A stretch of DNA of 64,000 nucleotides from Chlorops oryzae (taxonomy: Eukaryota; Arthropoda; Insecta; Diptera; Chloropidae): contig CM035807.1 in NCBI GenBank assembly GCA_020466095.1, positions 100,377,999-100,441,998 of the forward strand, given 5' to 3'. A program made the translations under genes and the position numbers. Under the pieces are notes generated by a model. It was not told where the DNA came from. It did not search any database and saw only the letters and a list, made by a program, of their open reading frames with translations. This document shows positions 1 through 11,760 of the stretch, one piece after another (positions within the stretch are counted from its first letter, which is position 1; every line of letters begins with the position of its first letter).

Positions 1-2358
1 AATCCTTTGGGTAAACAAACTGAATAATAGGTCAACAACAATCGCAGCTGCAAAAAGTAATAGTAAAAAAAAAAACAATATTTTTTCCACCAAATGGTTT
101 ATCGAGGCGAATTGAATTACGTACAGTCAAAGCCGGTCATTGAAGTGAACATTTCAAGCATAAAAGCTTTCAAATCAAGAAATTCAGTTGCGATGTAAAA
201 TTTAAAATTTAATATTCGCGACATGAATTTTCTCTAAAATCGTAAACCTCCTGGGAAGAACTAGCTCTGCTGTACACTGAATACACGTTCAAATGAACCA
301 CATACATACATACATACAAATGTACTACCATAGGTACCTATGTACGAGAAACTATAAACCTGATAACGACCACTGTAGACAGGGCAGAGTCAGTTCACTG
401 CCACACGAAAAAGCTGATTGCAGTAAGAAGAAGCAATAATGTAAGGAGTGAATATAAAAAATACTTATAAAAAAAATATAAAAAAGCCACCCACACATCC
501 TCAATAAAATGAGGTTAAAAGAATAACGAACGTATGAACGTGTTAAGTGAAAGGATGATGAAAATCTGAGGCAATGCATTGAGATACAATTCCAAAGCGA
601 AGCTAAGTAAAGCACACTCATAGAACGCATACGTAGCATAAGTGGCGCTTCTAAGGATTAGAACATGGTAATCCAAGGACAAAGGGACGCCTGTATGCGA
701 CTTAAATGAAGGTGTCTCCATCACCGTCGTCGTCGTCGTCGTCATCATGCACTGTGATGTCTTTCTCTTCGACGGTGTAATTTCGTTCTCCTTGTTTCTA
801 CGTAAACAAACATATCTAGCTTCATGTGAAGGTTTATAGATCTCAATAGAGAACTTTCAATGTAGTTTATCACTTGATCCGACTGCAGTATTTTTTTCTT
901 TTTTTTTTAGATAAGGTTTATTTTCTTTTTCCATCGCTTTCATGATTTTCTTCATTCTTTCCTTCTTTTTTGTGTCTGTTATCATATCACTCTTATGAAG
1001 TACTTATAGTCATGAGTATGGAATTGCCTTAAAGCTCTTCGAATGTGTGCATATGGACTTTCATCAGTTTCCAAGTAATTAAATTTTTCCATTAAAATTC
1101 AAATCATTTCAAACGAAAAATAATCGCCAAGTGATACATTTTTCCCGTATTCGCAGGCGAAATTCAAAAGTCAAAGTAAGTCTCGAGGCTTATCTATCTT
1201 TTTCGCATTTAAGTATTCAACGTACATTTAACCTTATGAGATTACCTACATTACCATGTTATGAGAAAAACTTCTATTTTTCAGAGCCATATTTACGAAA
1301 TAATAGACGTAAGATACATTGGCCCAAGGACACGAGCCGCCACCACGACACGAATTGCTTGTAGCAAGCGCCACAAGCAAGCCGCAAGCAACTTAAAATC
1401 TAAGAGAAAATAAGTCGTAAGAGCCTCTTGGGAGCAGATGATGCTATAAATTTCGCAGATTAAAATGTTAAAAAAAATATATAAAAAAAAACACACACAC
1501 ACATATGTAAATACTTATGTAGATACATATGGCAATACATTGGTAGGTAGCCGAATTGTCGCGTTGAGCTTCATGAATTTTATGTGGCGGTTTATTTTTT
1601 TCGTAGAAAAATGCAGCGAGTAATAAATTTTAAGTCTACTCAGCAGAATTAGAAACACATATTTTGTCTTCATACGTTTTAGAATATGATATTTTTATAT
1701 AAACTTTCTCTTAAATGAAGTTCAAAACTCCTATTGCCATGAGAATAGTCTAATAAGAAAAGATTATTGAAAATTATCCAATTCTTAGGAACAATAAATA
1801 CCACTTCTTCATATTAATTACTTTCTGCTGTAAAAAAAATACAGCAAGAAGCCGCCCTGAAATATGCTAAACAAAATAAGATTTTAACCATACTATGGAG
1901 GCGGCTCTGCTGATTAAAACAATACAAATGGCCTCGTTTTCAGATCAGAAAAGATACTTTTGTCGGGAGAAAATGGAGCCCTAGCCGCGACACTTTTTTG
2001 AGCGTCATATTTGCAATCATTTGGGAGTCATATTCGAGTCTTCTATTAATCGCATTATGAGATCAATCTCCTTTTATCCATGAGGTAGTCTCGAAAAATA
2101 CTTTCCTAGTGGATTTCTTTAAAAACAACAAACAATTCCAAATGCTATCTGGGTATAATCTTCATAATCCCGGTCGCACATTTGTGGACCTGCCGATTTC
2201 CACTTCAATTAATTAGGTTCACAGATAGTTGAACTAAGATAAGTGAACAAAACATTGCTAAGTTTAATATTTTATGTTTATGTTCAGGTCCTAAATAAAT
2301 TACTATAATTTTGCTCTCGCAAAATTGCCTGTCTTCTCGATCATACATAAATGATGTA
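1..2358. other. Intergenic/intronic DNA, no gene recognised
   Basis: No open frame here looks coding on either strand. Visible structure is limited to a CATA tetranucleotide run (301-318), a 14-bp palindrome (329-342, CATAGGTACCTATG), a GTC trinucleotide run (about 724-745) and an AC run (about 1489-1502). Confidence 0.6.
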
Positions 2359-2364
2359 CATATA

Positions 2365-4895
2365 TTAGACTGGTCCTTATTTTTTTTAAAGCTGGGTTTC
2401 TTAAAATTGCCAGGCAAATTATATAAGCTTATGGTCCCAAACTAACCAAATATGAAGTTTGGTTTCGATCCGATAATGTTTGATGGGCGCGGAAGTCACT
2501 CAAAGTTTAAAATTCCATTTGTATGAGAAAAAAACCTGGGTTGTGTTAGTTTTATCAAAATTTAACACATATAATATAATTTCTCTAACCAAATGTGAAT
2601 GGTATTCCATTGACAATAGATTGGTCTTTTTTGAAGCTATAAACAACATAAAATCGGATTGTATTTTGGCACAGCCAGGACTACTGAAAGTCAATTTTTT
2701 AGGAAATTCAAAAGATGCTTCGACTTGGAGGTCTTGGATAGCCACAAGAATTAGCAGAAATGTTTTTAATATTCATATTTGGAAATTATACAAAATAGCC
2801 CTTCGAATGAGCCTTATATGAAGAAAATCGGATTACTCTTTACTTTAGCTTGAACATACTAAACAATTGCTATAGATTTTTTAGGACAAAATTTTAGGCT
2901 CTTAACTTTAGCGGGGTGAGAATTGGTCATGGTCTCAAATAATTTCAGGCTTCGCATTAGATTCTAAACTTGCAATTCATTTCGCAACATTTGATACCAA
3001 AATCATGAAATTTGTTTGGCGGTTTTCTGCTTATATGGATATGATTAAATTTTAATATTTTTTTGGTTGTAAAAAACAGCTGAATTTCACTGCTTTAAAA
3101 GCTTCAGACAGGTAAATGGTACAACAATTTTTGGGAATTTATGCTTCAAAAGAAGTGGTATTATGTGCAGAAATATTATATGATATGGTTTTTTTTACTA
3201 TGATCTTCCACTTTTCCAAAATTTCATGAAAAACTGCGCATTTAAGGGGAATTTTGGGGGAATTTTGGAAGATTTTTTTTTCCTTTTTAGGCAATTTTGA
3301 AAATTTTCAAACTTTTAATTTTTTAATTTACAGCCGTTGTAAAGTTAAATTTGACCACCATTCGCGAAATTCGCAAAAATTTGATTTTCACTTATTTGAA
3401 TTGAGTATTTCGCTGCTAGACAAAATGTCCTCTAACGATTAAAATTTGACCATGAACCACCATTCGCAAAAAATTTGTACTTAAATATAATTTCGAGTTT
3501 GTGAAGCTAAATCGAAGCACAGATAATGTGTAGCTAGAACAACGAAAAGGGCAGGAATTTTTGTTTAAGGTAATGTTTCAACATATTTAAGGCTGAGGAA
3601 AAGGTATGTGTGCAATCAGCTTAGCCGATGTAAACTTCTTTACTTTTTATGCAACATTCACGTAGTAAATGACGTTGCAGAAAGAGGCATTAAATTCGTG
3701 GGAGATTTCAACAAAAATGTTAACTCAAGATGAGGATGAACTGACTTATACTTCAATGGTGGAGGCGTATCGTAAGAAATACCCATCATTCAACAAAAGT
3801 ACGCTTATCAATTGTGTCGCTTACCAAATGTTTTAAACACTAAAACTGAATTTTACTTTCTTCAAATAAATATTCTTCAAAATAATTTAAATAAACCTTC
3901 CGAAAATATAATTCTGCTTTAAATTTAGCATTACAACGGCCTGTAAATTAAAAAATTAAAAGTTTGAAAATTTTCAAAATTTCCTAAAAAGGAAAAAAAA
4001 TCTTCCAAAATTCCCCCAAAATTCCCTAAAATGCGCAGTTTTTTCATGAAATTTTGGAAAAGTGGAAGATCGTAGTAAAAAAAACCATATCATATATATT
4101 TCTGCACATAATACCATTCTTTTGAAGCATAAATTCCAAAAATGTTGTACCATTTACCTGTCTGATGCTTTTAAAGCAGTGAAATTCAGCTGTTTTTACA
4201 ACCAAAAAAAATATTAAAATTTTAATCATATCCATTATAAGCAGAAAACCGCCAAACAAATTTCATGATTTTGGTATCAAATGTTGCGAAATGAATTGCA
4301 AGTTTAGAATCTAATGCGAAGCCTGAAATTATTTGAGACCATGACCAATTCTCACCCCGCTAAAGTTAAGAGCCTAAAATTTTGTCCTAAAAAATCTATA
4401 GCAATTGTTTAGTATGTTCAAGCTAAAGTAAAGAGTAATCCGATTTTCTTCATATAAGGCTCATTCGAAGGGCTATTTTGTATATTTTCCAAATATGAAT
4501 ATTAAAAACATTTCTGCTAATTCTTGTGGCTATCCAAGACCTCCAAGTCGAAGCATCTTTTGAATTTCCTAAAAAATTGACTTTCAGTAGTCCTGGCTGT
4601 GCCAAATACAATCCGATTTTATGTTGTTATAGCTTCAAAAAAAGACCAATCTATTGTCAATGGAATACCATTCACATTTGGTTAGAGAAATTATATTATA
4701 TGTGTTAAATTTTGATAAAACTAAACACAACCCAGGTTTTTTCTCATACAAATGGAATTTTAAACTTTGAGTGACTTCCGCGCCCATCAAACATTATCGG
4801 ATCGAAAACCAAACTTCATATTTGGTAGTTTGGGACCATAAGCTTATATAACTTGCTGAGAAATAAAAAAAATTAAAAAATAAGGACCAGTCTAA
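2365..4895. mobile_element. Large foldback element A (TTAGG-type ends)
   Basis: A 2.5-kb hairpin. The left arm (about 2421-3353) is repeated almost base for base, inverted, at about 3922-4847, around a 570-bp loop. The outer ends are inverted as well: TTAGACTGGTCCTTATTT on the left and its complement on the right, ending at 4895. Flanking hexamers are CATATA (2359-2364) and TATATA (4896-4901), an imperfect 6-bp target duplication. The ends match element B (35332-35613). The arms contain the same short frame in both copies (beginning MAIQDLQVEASF), shifted in the right arm; I do not recognise it and think it is chance. No transposase is visible, so this is non-autonomous. The near-identity of the arms implies a recent origin or ongoing arm conversion. 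Confidence 0.85.
3354..3480 (-). repeat. Partial 101/102-bp repeat in the loop of element A
   Basis: Two starts of the same unit, at the ATTCGC motif (3360 and 3462), lie 102 bp apart. The unit reads, on the minus strand, as a GCGAATTTCGCGAAT-like motif followed by TTTTAA, AGAGGACATTTTGT and GCGAAATACTCAATTCAAA-like blocks. The same unit is tandemly repeated at period 101 in element E (10761-11035). The flanking GCTGAGGAAAAGGTATGT module (about 3590-3640) is also shared with E. Confidence 0.75.
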
Positions 4896-4901
4896 TATAT
4901 A

Positions 4902-7900
4902 TCCTTATCGATTATTTGAGAAATTCAACAAAAAGTTCCACTCAAGATGAAATTTCAAGTGTGGTTCTTAACATCATCAGGATATTCGTTGTAGTTATAC
5001 CCATATGTATACCTGTTTGTCTGTCTGTCCGTCAAAAGGCTGCCTATTGAACGAATTTTGGCTCAACTCTGAGGGAAATGACATGATTATTTTATGGATA
5101 ATTTACAAGAGTATCACCATGACTGGCGCCTGTTTGAAATATTTGATTAAACTGCTCAAAAAAAAAAAGATCTTTTGACGAAATTTAGATGATTTATTTT
5201 CTCTCAGACCCCAAATATATTTTCCTAAACTAAAAAAAGTGGGCTTGTGAGATGAGCAGCGTGAGTTGTTCGTTACAACATGTATATCCCCTTTTATTTT
5301 ATTTAAATTTGTATGCTCCCGTCTAATAATAGCAAATCTTAATAGAAATCAACGGGATATCGAGTATCTTAATGGTTGGGTGTCCTGACTGACCGAAAAT
5401 CCCTTTCTTCTTACTGAACTGAGAAGATATTCCTTTGTGCGGGTCTCCACTCATTGGAGATTTCACTGTACCTAAATCGAATGGTGATGGAATTTTGCAA
5501 ATGACAGAAATGAGCAAATGTCAGTTGAACTTTTTTCAAGTTTTTCGACATCCCCCATTCAATTTTACGAGCCTCTCCCCCGTCGCCATGTTTCGTGTTG
5601 TTTTTTGTACATCTTTCAGCGGAATAAATGAGCTTCGTAGAAGATATTAGCATACAAAAGTTACATCTGTTCAGCTGACAGTTTTCAGAATGTACATATA
5701 CCTACACATATTTATGTCAGTTTGTTTATTTTCATTCATTTGGAATATCAAAAGTTTTTGTGCCTCGAAACAATTGAAAGAAATTTTTCGAAAAGACCAA
5801 GACTTTCACATTACTTATTATGAAGGCGGCTCTCGCTTATATTTCCGCTTCATCTCCTTACATTTCCACCACTCACTTGAAGAGGACAAAAATAAAAATA
5901 GAAACCAAAACGCAAAATAAGGAGAAAAAAGAGGAGGGGTGCAAAAAAAAAAAAAACAAAAAAAAAAGATGTAAAAAACAAAACCGGATCTGTCAGTTGG
6001 GTTTAAAAGAAAAGTTTGTTATTGCACCTCAAAAACATTTCAATAAAATTTTTCTGTTCTTCCTTTCAGGTACATCCATACTTATGAATGTATGTATGTA
6101 TGTAGGTATGTATATGCTGCAAAAGCGTAGCAAAAAAAAAATAAGAAGGGAAAAAAACTTAAACGACTTACGACGCTAATCCAGTCTTTGCCCTCATTCA
6201 GCGTCAATTTCATTAGTAAAATCTGTACATAGCCCGAGGGGCTTGCAGCGCAAGAGAATAGGATCGAAAACAAATTGATTGGAAAGCGGAAAATGCTTTC
6301 GCTGTAGGCTTGCAATCGCTTCCATTCGATTCGGCGAAAAGATAAAATGAATAAATGGGGCGGTTTGGAGTGGAGCGGCGAGGCAGCTTGAGAGCTATCA
6401 ACCGCAGCAGGTGTTTTTTTGCCGTCTCAGATAATAATAAAGACAGAAACAGATATCGTTTGCCTTTTTTTTTCTCTCTCTCTCTCTCTTCTCTCTGTCT
6501 CACCGTCTCTTCTGGCATACTCGACAAAAGGGATTTCACACAAATTTCCGAATATAGACAATCAAATTGTGTTCGTTGAGGACTATATCTCAAAAATACT
6601 CTATATCTTTTTTCGTTTTTCTTTCTTTTGTGATAAGGACGCTTTGCGAATGTGCTTCACGCTTTCATACTGTCAACCTGAAAGCGGAAACTAAGGAAAG
6701 CAATAACATAAAAATGAAGCTGTAAAAGTCGTGGAGGGGGAAAAAAAAGAAGATAAACGACGGCCAAGGTGTGAAAAGCAGCCGGAAGTTCATTTATTTA
6801 AAAATTCATTCATTTTGTCAGATAAAAAAATAAAATGTGCTACGTGAAGCAGAGCAGTAATGTCAAACTAGTTTTCGAGATCATACATGCTCACAATAAG
6901 ACTGAAATGCATTTAACTTGGCTTAGTGAATTATGTAGGTGTTTTTAGGGGAAAAATTCTAAAACTAAATGGCAGTCAGTCAAGACTAATTGGGGTTTAA
7001 GAGAATCTATAAAAAAAAAGGGTCATAGGTGAAATTATATCGGGACAGTCGGAAAGATATTAAAGAAAATATGGTGTATTGAATGTGTTAAAGATATTTA
7101 GGGTCATAATCTTCATGTTGGCTTTAGACATACGAAAGCTTAAAATTTCGAACATATTCTTTTTTAGTCTTCATGTCTTCAACGAAATACGTTATTTTCT
7201 ATTTTTTCAAGAATTTTCATGAAGAATATAATTTGAAAGTTTAAACCTTCAAAAAGTTCAAACTAGAATGACGACTATGAGATTAAGTTGTACGATGTTG
7301 GAATAAGAAATCAATGTACGTAAAAGTTTACAAAAAACTTACCTCTAGTTTTTATCAGCGAATCATACAGCGAATTTTGATACGAAATGAACTAAAGTCT
7401 ATTAACGATCCACCGGAATATGTCGCTGTGTAAAGATCGTAGACTGGATGAAATCTCGAAGCAGACGTGTATTTTAAAGGCACTTGGCAGGAATAGATCA
7501 TAAGAATTCGATGGCATTGTTCATATTCCAATCGTCTATCTTATTCATCTGCTTGCAGCGAGAGCCATTAAAATTCCTGTAGGCATAAGATGCGAGAAAA
7601 GAATCAAATTTAAAAAAAAATCGTTGAATATATAAAAAAGAAATTAATAACCACAATGCTACGGTCATATTATACTTAAGTATATATTATAGATAATATA
7701 TTTTAATGAGCTCAGAAAAACTGAAATCGAAACAAGCTAAAACGGGATTTGATTCCACTGTTCCATTGTTTGCGCTAAAATCAATTCCGACAATTAAACG
7801 TAAAATATCAAATCGATTCATAAAACTTAAAATCAAAGTGCTTCGCCGAGGGCAAACGTTCAACTTTGAAAAGAATTGAATTTCAAATTCATTTAATTTT

Positions 7901-8216
7901 CGCGTTCAGTCCTCAGCAAATAAAATTTTAATGACCATAAGAGAAAGCGTTATTGAGTAAAGCTTGACGGGGATCCGTTTCATTATTATACGGAAAATGC
8001 ATTGTCGGCAATATAGCCTCCGGGAGAATCAGTGTTTTCAATCATTTTAATTGAGGAAAAATCTTTCCTCTGGGCAACATTTGGGAATAAGTATATAAAG
8101 CGAAAATTGAATTAAGAAAAAACGAGACACAGTTCGATCGGAATATATGATTTTTTTTTTCTAGTTACACGCTCGAAGGCTACAAAGGCACTCAATGAAA
8201 TCGCATCAAGAAATTA
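4902..8216. other. Non-coding DNA with simple repeats
   Basis: No convincing gene. Contains a GTCTGTCTGTCCGTC string near 5020 of the type common in old insect transposon remains, a poly(A) tract near 5945-5968, an ATGT run (about 6085-6114) and a TC microsatellite (about 6472-6490). Frames through these tracts encode only low-complexity peptides. Confidence 0.6.
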
Positions 8217-8275
8217 TGTACATTAGGGTGGATCGATTTGTATGGGTGGGAAAAAATTAAAAATAGTATAGCAAA

Positions 8276-8825
8276 CAGAGGTGTTAAAGAATGCAATCAA
8301 TTTGATTTAAATCAGTTGAAGTCACAATCTTTGACTAACTTTAATGATTACAATCAAAAAAACGCATTACTGACTAAAGACTGCAAATTGCAATTTTTAG
8401 TATTTTTCGTTATTCACAAAGAATTAGTCTTTTCTGAAATCTCGTACTGAGGGGCTCGCTCCAGTTCTGTCAGAAACGAAACAGAAATGAAAAACTTCAT
8501 ATAAAAAAACAATTCAGAAAGTTTCTGATTAATTTCTGAAGCGTTTTTTATATGAAGTTTTTCATTTCTGACAGAACTGGTGCTCCTGAATAAAAAATTT
8601 TTAATGCAGTCTTTCCTGAATATTGGGACTGCAAGTCAGTGATTGCGATCAATGAATATAAAAAAAAATGAATAAAAAAAAGATTAATTATTCAGGAATA
8701 ACCAAAATGATTTAGATTTGTTTTTTGCAGTCTTATTTCTGACTAACTAAAAAATGACTACAATCATTTTTCGGGCAATCAAAAGACTAAATATTCAAAA
8801 ATAAAAGCATTCTTTAACACCTATG
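8276..8825. mobile_element. hAT-like MITE nested in element D
   Basis: The left end reads CAGAGGTGTTAAAG and the right end, inverted, CATAGGTGTTAAAG. This is the classic CAGAGGTG-type hAT terminus. An exact 8-bp target duplication, ATAGCAAA, lies at 8268-8275 and 8826-8833, and removing the element restores the host hairpin. Inside, an AGTTCTGTCAGAAA...TTTCTGACAGAACT hairpin (about 8461-8582) is a second inverted repeat. No transposase frame. Confidence 0.9.
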
Positions 8826-9086
8826 ATAGCAAAGTCGTAATCTATGGAAAATTATTTTTTAAAAATGTCCCTAAAATCAATCCCTGTTCCGCCCAAACCG
8901 ACCTCAAAATTTGTCAATGACGATAATTTTTGATTGGAAATTTTGTTTCTAAATTTTTTTTCAATGAAAACTTATCGTCATTGACAAATTTTGAGTTCGA
9001 TTTGGGTGGAACAGGGATTGATTTTAGTGCCATGGTTTCTGAGGGAAATTTTCTTCAAATTATCCATAGATTACGATTTTGCTATA

Positions 9087-9950
9087 AGGTAAGTGTACCA
9101 CGTAAGGCCCACCAAACACCTTTTCGATTACAGCGTACAAAGTATTGATGATAGAAAGCCGATTGTTTTTGTGTTGTTTTATTTGATAAATTTTCTATAG
9201 AAAAACAAAAAAATTCTACCAAAAATCATTATCGGAAAAGCTCTTAAAATGCGATTTAAAAAAACGTCATTTTGGGCCTTACGAGGAACATGTGTACCTT
9301 AAAAGGCCCACTTACTCCTTGTTTGAGATAATGAACCCAAACTTGCATTCATTACTTTTGAAAGCCTTTTATGTTAATTTATATTGTAAAAGCTAGTAAA
9401 AAAAATTAAAATATCAGACAAAATTCGTTTATTTAAAAAAAAACTTAACGAATGTTACTAACCTGTTTTTGATTAAGAATTAAAGATTAAACGCTATTTA
9501 AGCAAAAAAAAGGTATAGTTGCCGTCTTTTGACCTCAGAGCAACTCAATATAAGGTTTCTTAATGACCGTTGATGAATTTTTTATGGTGGGCCTTCATAG
9601 GCCTTCCAAGAAAAAAAAAATTGCTATTGGTTTTTTTACCATAAACATACCTCTGTATCTTCACAATACAACAAACTTTGTTATTTTAAGAAAGCAACCC
9701 ACAATTTCACTATAGATCATTATTTTTTAAGCATCGTCCACTATAAAAATGGCTTTTTTACGCCTCTGTTATTTTCAATTGACTGTGGTCGCCGCAAATA
9801 TAGTGCGATTGTCTTAATTTTTTTATTTCTACGAAATAACTTGAGGAAATGTTTCAACATGTGCAAGTACAGAAACATTTGATAGTTAGAAGTTGGTTAA
9901 AATGAAAGTGGGCCTTACGAGGAGCCGGGCCTTACGTGGTACACTTACCT
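9087..9950. mobile_element. Mariner-like MITE with splice-donor-like ends
   Basis: Terminal inverted repeats of about 24 bp start AGGTAAGTGTACCACGTAAG; the right end is the exact complement. TA flanks both sides (9085-9086, 9951-9952), as in Tc1/mariner insertions. The element interrupts the right arm of element D. Internal frames are short and not recognised. The first eight bases, AGGTAAGT, are a perfect metazoan 5' splice-site consensus, presented on both strands by the inverted ends. Confidence 0.8.
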
Positions 9951-10494
9951 TACCATTTTTTTGAAAATGAATCGAACCGCTCTAATGTGCATCTTAACCT
10001 TTTATTTATAGTAGGGTTTTTAATATCAAAAAGTAATATCCAGGGATCGAAAATAACAATTATTTTTGAAATTTAAAGTTAAAAAGTCAAAGGGAAAGAG
10101 TTTGCGTATTCGATATTTACATTGAGAAATGTAATGCTTTTTAGGCAAGGAGTGGTAATCTTCAAGAATTTTTATTTTTTTGACTTTTTCCAAAAAAGTC
10201 AAAAAATAACGGTTATTTTTGACTTTTATTTTTTCGGTCAAAAATAACAATTAAAATTTGACTTTTATTTTTTAAGTCAAGAATAAAAATCAAAATTTGA
10301 CTTTTATTTTTTTAGTCAAAAATAAAAATTAAAATTTGATTTTTATTTTTTTGATCAGATTTAAAAGTTAAACTTTAACTTAAATTTTTTCGGGCAAAAA
10401 TAAAAGTTGAAGTTGTTATCGCATGTAAGGAAGATTACATCGGCTATGCCGATTGCATACATACCTTTTCCTCAGCTTCAAATATCGCACCCTT

Positions 10495-10730
10495 GCTACT
10501 AAACCGCCACAATTCAAAAATTTTTTTATCTAATTTTTCATGTTTAACCGCATTTTACTGTACGAACACAACACTTAGAAATTTTTCCTTGAAAATAATA
10601 CCTTCAGCAGTTAATTAAGAATATTAACAACGTGTGAAAAATATCTTCTTTACAAGGTCTCGAAAGAGACTGGATATTTTACGAGAAGTGCGGAATTTTG
10701 AATTGTGCCGCTTTAGGAGCAAGAGTGCGA
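10495..10730. mobile_element. TATCGCAC-family MITE, copy 1 (inside E)
   Basis: Inverted ends TCGCACCCTTGCTACTAAA and complement, flanked by TA (10493-10494, 10731-10732). The loop of element A carries the same host module without this insertion: the empty site is ACATATTTAAGGCTGAGG around 3581-3598. This confirms the TA target. Sister copies lie at 20768-20989, 25152-25403 and 51895-52128. Confidence 0.88.
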
Positions 10731-10760
10731 TATGTTAAAAAAGAAAGTCTCAATTTTGGT

Positions 10761-11035
10761 ATTATTTTGCGAATTTCGCGAATTGTGGTCTTGATAAATT
10801 TTTAACCCTTAGAGGACATTTTGTTTAGCTGCGAAATACTCAATTCAAAATAGTGAAAATCAATTTTTTGCGAATTTCGCGAATTGTGGTCGTTATCAAA
10901 TTTTAACGGTAAGAGGGCATTATATCTGGCTGCGAAATACTCAATTCAAAAGAGTCAAAACAAAAGTTTTGCAAAATTTCGCGAATAATGGCCATGGTCA
11001 AATTTTAACACCAAGAGGACATTATATCTGGCTGC
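10761..11035 (+). repeat. 101-bp tandem repeat (about 2.7 copies)
   Basis: Three unit starts at the GAATTTCGCG motif (10771, 10872, 10973) are spaced exactly 101 bp. Each unit has a GCGAATTTCGCGAAT motif, a TTTTAAC block, an AGAGGACATT-type block and GCGAAATACTCAATTCAAAA. The third unit is cut by the insertion starting at 11038, and an AAATACACAATGAG-like continuation resumes at about 12237. The same unit occurs inverted in the loop of element A. Confidence 0.85.
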
Positions 11036-11218
11036 TACACTCAAAAAATTCCGTCGTAGAATCTATGATATCCGACGTAGAATCTATTATATCCGCAATT
11101 GAAATAGGTCCAATTGCAAGATATAATAGATTCTACGACCGCTTTGCAGTAGTTTCTACGATGAGGAATGTCATTGATTTCAACGATATATAACGTAGAT
11201 TCAACGATATCCATCTTA

Positions 11219-11330
11219 GGAACTACGATATTATATAATGGGAACTACGATATAATATAATAGGAACTACGATATTATATTGTAGGAACTACGATATCAA
11301 ATCATAGGAACTACGGTATCGAATCTTGAA
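11219..11330 (+). repeat. 22-bp tandem array
   Basis: The word GGAACTACG starts at 11219, 11241, 11263, 11285 and 11307, exactly 22 bp apart. It is followed by ATAT-rich variable sequence. Part of element F2. Confidence 0.9.
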
Positions 11331-11340
11331 AACAAGGTCG

Positions 11341-11544
11341 GGCGGGTTCGATCCCTGCTGCAGCGAGCGTCGTTTTTTTTTTTTTTTTTTTTGGGAAAAG
11401 CAGATAATTTAACATTTATATTATTGAAAAAACTGAGAAATAAAAGATTTTAACAATCCTTTAATGCTTACAAAATAAAAAATAAAAATTTATAGGAATT
11501 TCTTGAAAGAGCTTGTGCGTGACGTTTTGGAAGGCGCGATGAAA
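11341..11544 (+). repeat. Shared core with B-box-like motif, copy 1
   Basis: Begins GGCGGGTTCGATCCCTGC, where GGTTCGATCC is the pol III B-box/T-arm consensus, followed by a run of about 20 T, which would terminate pol III. It ends with a block encoding KELVRDVLEG in one frame. The 200 bp align along their length with 32711-32906. It looks like the 3' half of a tRNA-derived unit, but no A box is visible upstream. Confidence 0.75.
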
Positions 11545-11649
11545 TCAACTATTTATTTGGTTCGCGCAACTTACTTTCTGTTCTGTATTTTTTCCTTGAA
11601 ATTTACTTGCCAGTTTAATTATTCTCCTTTTTTCCACAAATTTTTTTGC

Positions 11650-11722
11650 CTGCAACAGGATTCGAACTCGGACCTTCCAGATTACAAGTCGAGCACACTT
11701 CAACTACGCCATCGCGAGATAT
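11650..11722 (-). pseudogene. tRNA-like relic (Thr-TGT-like)
   Basis: On the minus strand there is an A-box-like TGGCGTAGTTG, an anticodon loop CTTGTAA (anticodon TGT would be Thr) and a B-box GAGTTCGAATC in the right order and spacing. The acceptor ends do not pair and the T stem is broken, so I take it as a tRNA-derived transposon component rather than a working tRNA gene. Confidence 0.5.
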
Positions 11723-11760
11723 GATTTGAGCTTGCTAGTTTTGTTATATCAATGTAAGTG

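Larger units (their letters stand above)
8223..9985. mobile_element. Foldback element D (TTAGG-type), host of two nested elements
   Basis: Left end TTAGGGTGGATCGATTTG and right end, read inward, TTAGAGCGGTTCGATTC. They are flanked by TGTACA (8217-8222) and TGTGCA (9986-9991), a 6-bp target duplication with one change. The left end continues like element C (shared TCGATTTGTATGGGT). Two later insertions interrupt it: a hAT-like element (8276-8825) and a mariner-like element (9087-9950). Taking them out leaves about 340 bp that folds into one hairpin: TATAGCAAA-x-TCGTAATCTATGG on the left arm pairs with CCATAGATTACGA-TTTTGCTATA on the right arm. There is no coding capacity. Confidence 0.85.

Noticed and set aside
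2480..2821. Frames in the arms of element A as a conserved protein
   Set aside because: Arm copies share them only because the arms are nearly identical; the right-arm copy is frameshifted and there is no known domain.
5820..6179. 119-codon lysine-rich frame
   Set aside because: Product of poly(A) tracts and an ATGT microsatellite.
11650..11722. Working tRNA-Thr gene
   Set aside because: Anticodon loop and boxes are present, but acceptor and T stems do not pair, and it lies inside a transposon.
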